Part shown: piece after piece, positions 7,742 through 15,217 of the stretch | Layout of the letters: the number at the start of each line of letters is the position of its first letter | Numbering within the stretch: position 1 is the first letter of the stretch | From: an uncultured Spartobacteria bacterium | GTDB lineage: Bacteria > Verrucomicrobiota > Verrucomicrobiia > Chthoniobacterales > Chthoniobacteraceae | Direction of reading: 5' to 3' | NCBI GenBank assembly: GCA_903882875.1 | Contig: CAIRYQ010000107.1 | Coordinates: 1 to 34,816 of the forward strand | DNA: 34,816 nucleotides | Program-made: the position numbers and the translations under genes | The notes under the pieces: model-generated | The model's database searches: none | The model's input: the letters and a program-made list of their open reading frames with translations, nothing else | What the model was told of the DNA's origin: nothing

Positions 7742-10700
7742 ATGGCCTTCACCGACATCAACAGCGAAGACCAGCTCGTTCAGAAGCCGTTTGCTGATCA
7801 CCTTCACGATGTCCTCGGATGGGACAGTGTGTATGCCTTCAACGAGGAGACATTCGGGCCAACAGGCACACTCGGGCGCATGGACACGCGCGAGGTGGTG
7901 CTCCTGCGAGATTTGCGCGCGGCGATTGCGCGGCTGAACCCTCAGTTGCCGGCCTCGGTGGTCGAGGCGGCGGCGGCGCGGATGACGCGTCACGATTTCT
8001 CGCGCTCGCTGCTTCAGCACAACCAGGAGTTTCACGGCTTCCTCCGCGACGGCGTGCCGGTGAGCTACACGGACACGACCGGCCAGCGGCGGGAGACGCG
8101 TGCGCGGGTGGTTGATTTCGGGAACGGCAAAGGTGGGGACGGCAAGCCGAACAATCGCTTCCTCGCGGTGCGTGAGCTGAAGATCACCGGCCTGCGATCA
8201 CCGAGCTACAACCGGCGTGCGGACATCGTGTGCTTCGTGAACGGGCTGCCGCTGGTCTTCATCGAGCTGAAGGCGGTGCATAAAAACATCCGCGCAGGCT
8301 TCGACGGAAACCTGCGCGACTACCTCGACGAGCATGTGATCGCGCACGCGTTCGATCACAACGCGTTCCTCATTGTGAGCAATGGGCACCGCGCGCGCTA
8401 CGGCTCGATCACGAGCCAGTGGGAGCATTTTTCCGAGTGGAAGCGCAGCGACGAGAAAGACAAGGGCAGCGTGGAGGCGCAGGTGTTGCTCGACGGAATG
8501 CTCGCCCACGACCGGCTGCTCGATCTCGTGGAAAACTTCATCCTGTTCGACGCGAGCAAGCCGGGAGCAGCGCGCAAAGTGGTTGCGCGGAATCATCAGG
8601 TGATGGGCGTGAACAACGCGGTGGCCTCTGTGCAGCGGCAGGAGGAATTGAAGCGTGAGTATCCGCTGGAGCGCCGGCTCAAGCACCGGACGGTCGAACT
8701 GCCCGCTGAACAGCTTTATGACGAGGTGCTGCTCGCGGAAGCGGGGCTCAAGGAACGCGACATCACCAAGCCGATGCTGCAATGGGTGGAATCGGCGCAC
8801 CCCGATCTCGGCAAGCTCGGCGTGTTCTGGCACACGCAGGGCAGCGGCAAATCGTATTCGATGGCGTTCTTTGCCGAGAAGGTGAGGCGACGCATCTCGT
8901 CGAAATTCACCTTCCTGATCATGACGGATCGCAACGATCTCGATACCCAGATTTACCGGACGTTTGTCGGCTGTGGCGTGGCAGACGAACAGACGCCGCG
9001 CGCCAGCACGGGCGGAGAATTGAAACGGCTTCTGAAGGAGAATCACCGCTACATTTTTAGCCTCGTCCACAAGTTCAATCAGGACGTGGACCCGCACGAG
9101 CCTTACAGCACGCGGGACGACATTATCGTGATGTCCGACGAAGCGCATCGCACGCAGGCCGGTAAGCTCGCGCGCAACATGCGACTGGCTCTGCCAAACG
9201 GGGCATTCATCGGATTTACCGGCACGCCGCTTTTCAAGCACGACAACCTGACGCGGCGGATCTTCGGCACCTACGTCTCGCGTTACGATTTCAAACGCTC
9301 CGAGGAAGACGGCGCGACGGTGAAGCTGGTGTATGAGAACCGCGGCGAGAAGCTGCGCGTCGAGCGCCTCGACCTCAACGACCGCATCGCGGACGTGATA
9401 GCCAAGGCGAACCTCGACACCGATCAGGAAGCGCATCTCGAAAAACTGCTCGGGCAGGACTACGAGGTGATCACCGCCGATGATCGGCTGGAGAAGATCG
9501 CGGCGGACTTCGTGGAGCACTGCGTGACGCGATGGGAATCGGGGAAATCCATGCTCGTGTGCATAGACAAGATCACCTGCGCGCGGATGCACATGCTCAT
9601 CATGCCGCGCTGGCAGGCCAAGCTCGCCGCGGTGCGCGCTGCTGGCGTGGCGAGAATTGCAGAGCTTGCAGTCGCGATAGCTGACGAGGATCGGGAACGA
9701 CTCGCGACGGAGTGTGGCAAGCTCACTGAACAGGCGAAGTGGATCGAGGAAACGATCATCGGGCTCATCATCAGCGAGGCGCAAAATGAAGTCGCTGATT
9801 TCAAGAAATGGGGCTTCGACATCATCCCGCACCGTGTGCTGATCAAACAGGGCTTCGAGACGCCCGACGGGAAACGAGTGGACGTGGAATCAGCTTTCAA
9901 GAAACCGGAACATCCCTTCCGCGTGGCGGTCGTTTGCGCGATGTGGTTGACCGGCTTCGACGTGGAATGCCTTTCGACGCTCTACATTGACAAGCCGATG
10001 AAGGCGCACACGCTCATGCAGGCCATCGCCCGCGCCAACCGCGTGTATCCCGGCAAGGACTTCGGCCTCATCGTGGACTACAACGGGATGCTCAAGAGCC
10101 TCCGCGAAGCACTCGCGCAGTATGCTCTCGGCGACGAAGGCGGCGGAGCTGACGAGATCGTGGCACCCATCGAGGAACGGGTGAAGGCACTCCTCGCAGC
10201 CGTCGAGGAAACCGAGGCGCACCTGCTCAAGGTCGGTTTCGATGCCACGCGTATGATCGGCGCGAAAGGGTTCACTCGCATCGCGGCGATTGCCGATGGC
10301 GTCGAGGCCGTGACCAATTCACGCGATGAGGGGCGGCGGCGATTCGAGATCATGGCCCGGCAGGTGTTCATCCGTTTCAAGGCGCTGGTGATGGAGCCTG
10401 CCGCGTTCACCTATGCGGAGCGGCACGACAACATCGAGGCAATCTACAAAAAGCTCCAGGAACGGCGGGATATGGCGGACGTGACCGAGGTGCTCAAGGC
10501 GCTGCATCGGATCGTGAACGAGGCGATTCGCGCGCAGCAGTGGGTGATGGGTGAAGACGTGCCCCGCTTTTACGACCTGAGCGCAATCGATCTGGAGAAA
10601 CTGCGCGACGAGTTCGCAAAGAAAATTTCCCACAAGGCCACGACCATCGAAGACATGCGGAAGATCGTGGAGGAGAAACTCGCGCAGATGCTCGCACGCA

Positions 10701-11173
10701 ATCCGCAGCGGATGGATTTCTACAGGAAGTATTCGGAGATCGTCGCGGACTACAACAAGGAGAAGGATCGCGTCACGCTGGAGGAGACATTCGCCAAGCT
10801 CGTCGATCTGATGGCGGGCATGGACGCCGAGCAGCATCGCGCCGCCAAGGAAGGTCTGTCCGAGGACGAGCTGGCCCTTTTCGATTTGCTGAGAAAGCCG
10901 AAGCTCGGCAAAGCTGCGAGGGAGCGCGTGAAGCTCGCAAGCAAGAGCCTGTTGGAATCCGTGACGAAACTGATCGCACCGCTGGAACGCTGGACGGAAA
11001 AGGAGCAGACGAAAGCCTTGGTGGAGTCGGAAATCCTCGATCACCTGTTCCAAGTGCTCCCGAATCCGCCGTTCACCGATGAAGAAAAGCAGGCCGTGGC
11101 GAAGAAGGTGTATGAGCACGTCTGGCAGCAAAGTGCCGGCGGGCGATTGGGGTCGGGCGAGGTGGCTGCTTAA
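7742..11173 (+). CDS. hsdR: Type I restriction-modification restriction subunit HsdR
   Basis: ATP-dependent motor and nuclease subunit; with HsdM and HsdS it translocates unmethylated DNA and cuts it at a distance. The 1143 residues contain, in order, the PD-(D/E)xK nuclease core (D161 in RRADIVCFVNG, then E175-L-K177), the Walker A motif QGSGKS (about 366-371), the DEAH box (466-469, in IVMSDEAHRTQ) and motif III in GFTGTPLF. A helicase motif VI region follows (MQAIARANRVYPGKDFG), then a long helical C-terminus. All catalytic residues are present and the length is normal for the EcoR124-like class. It starts 23 bases after the HIRAN gene, the only gap in the operon longer than a few bases. 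It is followed by convergent inverted repeats at 11175-11293. Confidence 0.96.
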   Translation: MAFTDINSEDQLVQKPFADHLHDVLGWDSVYAFNEETFGPTGTLGRMDTREVVLLRDLRAAIARLNPQLPASVVEAAAARMTRHDFSRSLLQHNQEFHGFLRDGVPVSYTDTTGQRRETRARVVDFGNGKGGDGKPNNRFLAVRELKITGLRSPSYNRRADIVCFVNGLPLVFIELKAVHKNIRAGFDGNLRDYLDEHVIAHAFDHNAFLIVSNGHRARYGSITSQWEHFSEWKRSDEKDKGSVEAQVLLDGMLAHDRLLDLVENFILFDASKPGAARKVVARNHQVMGVNNAVASVQRQEELKREYPLERRLKHRTVELPAEQLYDEVLLAEAGLKERDITKPMLQWVESAHPDLGKLGVFWHTQGSGKSYSMAFFAEKVRRRISSKFTFLIMTDRNDLDTQIYRTFVGCGVADEQTPRASTGGELKRLLKENHRYIFSLVHKFNQDVDPHEPYSTRDDIIVMSDEAHRTQAGKLARNMRLALPNGAFIGFTGTPLFKHDNLTRRIFGTYVSRYDFKRSEEDGATVKLVYENRGEKLRVERLDLNDRIADVIAKANLDTDQEAHLEKLLGQDYEVITADDRLEKIAADFVEHCVTRWESGKSMLVCIDKITCARMHMLIMPRWQAKLAAVRAAGVARIAELAVAIADEDRERLATECGKLTEQAKWIEETIIGLIISEAQNEVADFKKWGFDIIPHRVLIKQGFETPDGKRVDVESAFKKPEHPFRVAVVCAMWLTGFDVECLSTLYIDKPMKAHTLMQAIARANRVYPGKDFGLIVDYNGMLKSLREALAQYALGDEGGGADEIVAPIEERVKALLAAVEETEAHLLKVGFDATRMIGAKGFTRIAAIADGVEAVTNSRDEGRRRFEIMARQVFIRFKALVMEPAAFTYAERHDNIEAIYKKLQERRDMADVTEVLKALHRIVNEAIRAQQWVMGEDVPRFYDLSAIDLEKLRDEFAKKISHKATTIEDMRKIVEEKLAQMLARNPQRMDFYRKYSEIVADYNKEKDRVTLEETFAKLVDLMAGMDAEQHRAAKEGLSEDELALFDLLRKPKLGKAARERVKLASKSLLESVTKLIAPLERWTEKEQTKALVESEILDHLFQVLPNPPFTDEEKQAVAKKVYEHVWQQSAGGRLGSGEVAA

Positions 11174-11174
11174 C

Positions 11175-11207
11175 ACACTAGAAATTCGCAGCGACGGTTT
11201 CCAGTGT
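11175..11207 (+). terminator. Inverted repeat directly after hsdR
   Basis: ACACTAGAAA (11175-11184) pairs with TTTCCAGTGT (11198-11207) with one mismatch and a 13-base loop, starting two bases after the hsdR stop codon. There is no T-run after it, so termination is uncertain; it may protect the 3' end of the transcript or act with the larger palindrome at 11250-11293. Confidence 0.35.
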
Positions 11208-11249
11208 CTCGATGTAGGCCATCTGATGTGTTGTTTGTTACGATGTTCA

Positions 11250-11293
11250 GCCTGCGAAACCTGCGAAAGTGGGGTTTCGCAGGTTTTGCAGGC
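11250..11293. terminator. Long palindrome between the two convergent island operons
   Basis: A 19-base arm (11250-11268, starting GCCTGCGAAACC) is the inverted complement of 11275-11293 with a single mismatch, enclosing the 6-base loop GTGGGG. It lies between hsdR (ending 11173, plus strand) and the DUF3987 gene (ending 11309, minus strand), where a bidirectional terminator is expected. An alternative shorter hairpin (11251-11261 with 11273-11283) is followed by TTTT on the plus strand. The stem is unusually long for a simple terminator. Confidence 0.55.
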
Positions 11294-11308
11294 GCGGTCT
11301 TTGGATGT

Positions 11309-12772
11309 TCACCGTTTTTGAATGAGTTTGAGGCATTCACTCGGGCGTCCGGTTTCCGGGTGTTCAGTGACAATGTGCATTGTGCGGGAGTGTTCTTTCG
11401 CGAGGGCAATCACTTCCTCATTGCTGAAACCATGCCTGTCCCGCAAAGCGCGCAACGTCACTTTACCGTCGTTTTTTCTGAGAATTTCGATGAGCCGCTC
11501 TGCGCGCTCGCCCTGCCGTTTGCGCCGGTCCGCATTGAGCAACACAAGCTGCTGCTCAATGAACCAGCGGGCCAACGTGATTCCGTGCTGTGCGATTTCG
11601 GCAGACAGAGGGTGATCGTGTGCCGTATCGCCATGCGCCATCGCGTGAAGCCCTACGGACAAACGCCACGCCTGCTCCGCCCAACGGGCTGCGAAACCCG
11701 CAATATCATTCACGTCGCCGCCTGTGCGGCGTCGCGCGCGACATTCATTGTCAAAATCGCGAAGCAGCCCGTACGGCTCCAGCGGGCACGGAATGCACAG
11801 CGGCTCCTCTTCGCGGGCGTGGTAAGCATCGCAGAGAGCGCGGACCAACCCCGCATAAGACGCCAAGAGGTTTACGGGAATGCAGTGGGGATCGAGCGGC
11901 AGCGGTTCAGGTTCCGCGTGCGCGTCGAATGTAAGAAACCTCGGGAGCAATCCACTTTCCCTCAAAACATCCATCGCGGAAAGACGGGTCCAAACATCCG
12001 GCTGCACCATCAAAAGCAACGTGAGACATGGACGCCTGAGATCAATCGGTGCCTTCGTCCGCCGCTGCTGATTGATCGGGGTGCCGCTGAAACAGGCGCA
12101 GTACGCGTCCTCATCCGTCGCATCGCCTTTCGTGTATCGTCCGAGAATATTGGACAATGCGCCGCGTCCCTCAGCGGTCATCAGGGCCAGCGCTTCGCCC
12201 GGCTGGGTCGCAAGGCACGCCGCAAGAGCTTCGCGCGTGGCATCCGTGGTGATGAAAAGCGGGCATGAAGCGAGGGCTTTTTCCGCCGCATCTTTTTCAC
12301 GGATCGCGTCCTCCAGTTCGTGAACGGCGTTGCCCTTACTTTCAGACGCCTGAGTTTCCAAACTCTTGATCCGCCTGGCCGCAACCTGCAAGCGCGCCTT
12401 CAACGCTGGGGCGGAAGCCTGACTCCAGCGTTGCCGTGCTTCGCGTTCGACTTGTTGAAGCGGCGAGGCGGCGAGATTGAATGCGAGGTCTTTTCCCGTG
12501 CCGGTCTGTGCAATGGGAAGCAGGAATAAATTCCCGCGCGTGCGTCGGCCACCGCCGCTTTCCACTTCCAGCCCGCTCCCCAAGGCGGCAGAGACGATTC
12601 CGATGACGGCGGACGCGGCGAGCGACGCAGGCACGAGCGCGGCCTTTGCGATATGCCGCACCATTTCACCACAGACGCCCGGCAGGCATTCCGTGGGAAA
12701 TGCCGATGCGGTGTGGAGCGTAGCGCTGGCCCCGTTTTCGTCAGCCCAATCTTTGAAACGTCCGGTATTCAC
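11309..12772 (-). CDS. DUF3987-type ATPase, probable replication helicase-like protein
   Basis: 487 residues resembling the DUF3987 (YfjI-like) family found next to primases in mobile elements. It opens with the family's typical FPTECLPGVCGEMVRHIA segment. A hydrophobic alanine-rich stretch and a P-loop-like motif AQTGTGKDLAF (about 88-98) follow. A charged coiled-coil region lies at about 125-180, then LFITTDATREALAACLA, where the family usually has a Walker B-type region. The C-terminus (about 450-485) looks like a winged helix (VTLRALRDRHGFSNEEVIALA). The GTG start overlaps the stop of the upstream primase-like gene (GTGA), so both are coupled. Probable role: unwinding or loading during replication of the excised element. 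Family assignment is by eye. Confidence 0.72.
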   Translation of the reverse strand: MNTGRFKDWADENGASATLHTASAFPTECLPGVCGEMVRHIAKAALVPASLAASAVIGIVSAALGSGLEVESGGGRRTRGNLFLLPIAQTGTGKDLAFNLAASPLQQVEREARQRWSQASAPALKARLQVAARRIKSLETQASESKGNAVHELEDAIREKDAAEKALASCPLFITTDATREALAACLATQPGEALALMTAEGRGALSNILGRYTKGDATDEDAYCACFSGTPINQQRRTKAPIDLRRPCLTLLLMVQPDVWTRLSAMDVLRESGLLPRFLTFDAHAEPEPLPLDPHCIPVNLLASYAGLVRALCDAYHAREEEPLCIPCPLEPYGLLRDFDNECRARRRTGGDVNDIAGFAARWAEQAWRLSVGLHAMAHGDTAHDHPLSAEIAQHGITLARWFIEQQLVLLNADRRKRQGERAERLIEILRKNDGKVTLRALRDRHGFSNEEVIALAKEHSRTMHIVTEHPETGRPSECLKLIQKR

Positions 12773-13863
12773 AGCGCACCTCCATCCTGATCGGCGGGTT
12801 GCCAGTCCCCGTGCCAGCCGCTCGCAATCGGCGGCAATTCACAGATCGGCGTGTCGTCGGGGGTGCCGTTCAGGTAAAGGAGCGTCTGAATTTGCGCTTT
12901 CTCCACGCGTTCGCAGCAAGGCAGTCTGGTCAGCCGAACGGCGGAGATCGCTTTTTCGTCCGCCCCGAGCATCACGAGGGGCGGCTTGACCTTCGCGGCT
13001 TGGAAATCCCAATCCGCCTTGCTCCCGGCATCCACACGCACAAGGGCGTGAATACTTTTTCCTCCGCTCGTGTAGATCGCCGAAATGGGGAGCGGCATTT
13101 GCACGAGAGCGGCGAGCCAGTGATCGGGATTCGCCTTGTCGCTTTCCAGAACCATGTACCGCCAGCTTGTGACGGTGCGGAATGATCTGCGCGAAAGGTG
13201 AGGCGTAACGTCTTTGTTGAATGTGCCCGTGTCGGCGAACTCGCCGTTGACGGGCTGCGCGAGATACCACACGCCTCGCGCCTTGCCGGTGCGGAAGCCG
13301 TCGAGTGCGCGGGCGTCGAATGGCGGTGCCGTGCATGTCCAGAGGGCTTGCCCTTGACTCTCGAAAACATCGAACACCACGACACGCTCGCCGGGGCGGT
13401 ACAGCTCGTGAAGAAAACTCGCGGGCGTGCGGTTCCAAGGCGTTTTCGCGGAGCGTGCGGCGAGCCATCCGGCGTCAATGCCGTCGAGCTTGCGGGCGAT
13501 GTGCTCAAGTTTCGCGAGGTTGAATTGCGGCTTGGGCGCAGGTGTGACGCGCGGGTGCCACGTCCGCGAGCCAGGTTGCCCCGGCTGGCGCTTTCCAAGG
13601 GCGGAGCGCAGCGCATGGCTGGCGTCGTCACACGCGGCCCTGCACGAGCCGTGGAAACAATACACGCCCGGTGCGAGTGTGCCGCCAGCCGTGGCGATTG
13701 GTTCCACCACGGCTTTGCAATCGGTGGGTGCCGTGGGTGTGGTATGGCTCGCCTCGCCGGGGCACTGACAGTGGCCTTGCGCGCCATCCCAGCGAACAGG
13801 CCCGACGATGCTCTCGGCGATGCGTTGAGCATCACTGAGCGTGAGAGGGTTTTGAGTAAGCAT
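12769..13863 (-). CDS. Primase-like protein with a zinc-binding motif
   Basis: 364 residues from the ATG at 13863, chosen over an upstream GTG (13920) because AAGAAG lies about 8 bases before the ATG. Near the N-terminus a set of cysteines and histidines (CQCPGEASH, then YCFHGSC) suggests a zinc-binding motif of the kind found in element-encoded primases. The middle region (YMVLESDKANPDHWLAALVQ, then AIYTSGGKSIHALVRVD) resembles the primase/polymerase fold of archaeo-eukaryotic-type primases. In this fold a conserved acidic residue and the SGGKSIH segment (compare SGxGxH) form the active site. Position directly before the DUF3987 gene supports an initiator or priming role in element replication. 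Catalytic assignments are inferred from motif similarity. Confidence 0.68.
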   Translation of the reverse strand: MLTQNPLTLSDAQRIAESIVGPVRWDGAQGHCQCPGEASHTTPTAPTDCKAVVEPIATAGGTLAPGVYCFHGSCRAACDDASHALRSALGKRQPGQPGSRTWHPRVTPAPKPQFNLAKLEHIARKLDGIDAGWLAARSAKTPWNRTPASFLHELYRPGERVVVFDVFESQGQALWTCTAPPFDARALDGFRTGKARGVWYLAQPVNGEFADTGTFNKDVTPHLSRRSFRTVTSWRYMVLESDKANPDHWLAALVQMPLPISAIYTSGGKSIHALVRVDAGSKADWDFQAAKVKPPLVMLGADEKAISAVRLTRLPCCERVEKAQIQTLLYLNGTPDDTPICELPPIASGWHGDWQPADQDGGAL

Positions 13864-13956
13864 GGGATTTCTTCTTGCCCGCGCTTCCTTGGTTGCTATA
13901 CTCCGTGAAGACCAATTCACCGAGAACCGCGTTGCCCAAAGCTGCGCGGTTTTCGT

Positions 13957-14223
13957 TTATGGTTGGAATGCCTCGGAGGCGGGTTTGCCGCTTTTTCTGC
14001 GAGGAGTCTGGTGGACTTTTGCGAACTCGCCAGCGGCGGCCCGGCGCTCGAACTCGGCGATTGCGGCGCGGCTGACGTAGAGGCGTCCCGAGATGTTCAC
14101 CGTTTTGAACCAGCCCTTTTGCCGCCAGCGCCAGCCGGTTGCCGGGGTTTTGCCGATTTCTTCGAGCCATCTCTCGAACGCGACCAAGTCGCTGGTTGGA
14201 TTTGCGGATGCAGGGTCTTTCAT
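13957..14223 (-). CDS. Small helix-turn-helix DNA-binding protein, excisionase-like
   Basis: 88 residues with one DNA-binding domain of the MerR/AlpA/excisionase type: GKTPATGWRWRQKGWFKTVN followed by an ISGRLYVSRAAIAEFERR recognition-wing segment, then a basic tail. Proteins of this size beside a tyrosine integrase usually act as recombination directionality factors or as regulators of the integrase and replication genes; which applies here cannot be told. The start is supported by GGAAG 9 bases upstream. That ribosome binding site lies in the loop of a perfect inverted repeat (14221-14227 and 14238-14244), so translation may be controlled. The gene sits between the unknown ORF and the primase-like gene in the island's leftward operon. 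Confidence 0.75.
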   Translation of the reverse strand: MKDPASANPTSDLVAFERWLEEIGKTPATGWRWRQKGWFKTVNISGRLYVSRAAIAEFERRAAAGEFAKVHQTPRRKSGKPASEAFQP

Positions 14224-14244
14224 GCCGTAACTTCCAGCGGCATG
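14221..14244 (-). promoter_or_regulatory. Inverted repeat enclosing the RBS of the helix-turn-helix gene
   Basis: CATGCCG (14221-14227) and CGGCATG (14238-14244) are perfect inverted repeats separated by 10 bases. On the transcribed strand the start codon is inside one stem arm and the Shine-Dalgarno GGAAG is in the loop. It may be a translational control hairpin or a dimeric operator for the protein itself. Function is inferred. Confidence 0.4.
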
Positions 14245-14258
14245 AAACGATGTATATC

Positions 14259-14281
14259 CACGAGGTCAGATGAACCTCGTG
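14259..14281 (-). terminator. Inverted repeat between the unknown ORF and the HTH gene
   Basis: CACGAGGT (14259-14266) pairs perfectly with ACCTCGTG (14274-14281) across a 7-base loop, about 20 bases after the stop codon of the upstream ORF (14303). No T-run follows in the transcription direction, so it may be an attenuating hairpin or an operator of the downstream gene, not a full terminator. Confidence 0.4.
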
Positions 14282-14302
14282 ATAACGACGCGCGCCTTCC
14301 CC

Positions 14303-15217
14303 CTACCGCCGCGTTCTCTCCTGCGCGGAAAACGTCGTCCAGCGGCGGGGAAGTTCCAGTGCAGGAATGAGAGGGGAACCCCCGGCTTTTGTGAAACTCT
14401 CGCTCTGAAAGAGACGATGCAAATCTCGCCTGACTGCGTGGCGCATCCTCAGTGCATTGCTTTGCAATTTCGGCATCTTCATTTTGCCGTCCTCGAACTC
14501 CAATGCCTTGTCCAAAATATTGGAGAGAGGGTAGGAGTGCAACAGGCGCATCACCGCCAAACGTGTAAGGAAGGCGGCGGTCACGTTCTCCCGCGAGGCA
14601 TCCCCTCGTGGTTCGGCGTACTCCTTTGGGCGTGATGCGCGAACCCAGGAGGCAAATGCATCCACGATCTCCGAGTTGTTGGCGTTCGCCCAATTGAGCC
14701 AGAGGATCAGGTTTTCTCCGGTTCCCACAAAACAACGCCCGCCTCGTTTTGGTGTCTCGTAGGGGGCAAGTTCATCCCACTCGTTGATCTTCAAAAGAGC
14801 CTCCTGCTGCCACTTCACGAATGTCTGGACGCGCTGAGTCCGCTCTTGTGGCGGAATCTCCAGCCACGCTTTTTCGGGAAAGACGCCGGGCCAAAAAATG
14901 CAGTTCCAGAATGGAATCAGCGTGAAGTCGAAGAGAGCTTCGGATCTTGCATTCAGGAGGTCTGCTGCCATCGCTTTCGGCCCCGGCAACTTTGCGTATG
15001 CGCTGGCGAGTCTGCGGATCGAATCAGACTCGCGGCCATACTCGTAGAAAATTGCAGCGCGCAACTCCTCGCGCTGTTCCTGCGTGGGGTGCTTGTGAAT
15101 GAGTGGACGGAAATCCCACTCGCTCTCACGCAGTACGCCGGATTGCTCTTCGCTGCCGCTTCGCAAGGCATCCCCAAAACCCATCCGGCCACGCAGTCTG
15201 TCGGCTTCCCGTTTCAT
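14303..15217 (-). CDS. Unknown protein translationally coupled to the integrase
   Basis: 304 residues; I recognise no family. The ATG at 15217 overlaps the integrase stop (ATGA), which fixes the start; the frame is open further upstream but that part lies inside the integrase gene. The protein is largely helical. The middle holds an aromatic-rich segment (LIPFWNCIFWPGVFPEKAWL, about 100-119). The second half has another hydrophobic helix (NLILWLNWANANNSEIVDAF), and a basic C-terminus follows. There is no signal peptide or clear membrane span. Its place between int and an excisionase-like gene suggests a role in mobility or in control of the element. It could also be an unrecognised accessory function. 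Confidence 0.72.
   Translation of the reverse strand: MKREADRLRGRMGFGDALRSGSEEQSGVLRESEWDFRPLIHKHPTQEQREELRAAIFYEYGRESDSIRRLASAYAKLPGPKAMAADLLNARSEALFDFTLIPFWNCIFWPGVFPEKAWLEIPPQERTQRVQTFVKWQQEALLKINEWDELAPYETPKRGGRCFVGTGENLILWLNWANANNSEIVDAFASWVRASRPKEYAEPRGDASRENVTAAFLTRLAVMRLLHSYPLSNILDKALEFEDGKMKMPKLQSNALRMRHAVRRDLHRLFQSESFTKAGGSPLIPALELPRRWTTFSAQERTRR

Noticed and set aside
8198-9832. Minus-strand open frame of 544 codons opposite hsdR
   Set aside because: Mirror frame of the HsdR motor region with all helicase motifs on the plus strand; no ribosome binding site or protein-like features.
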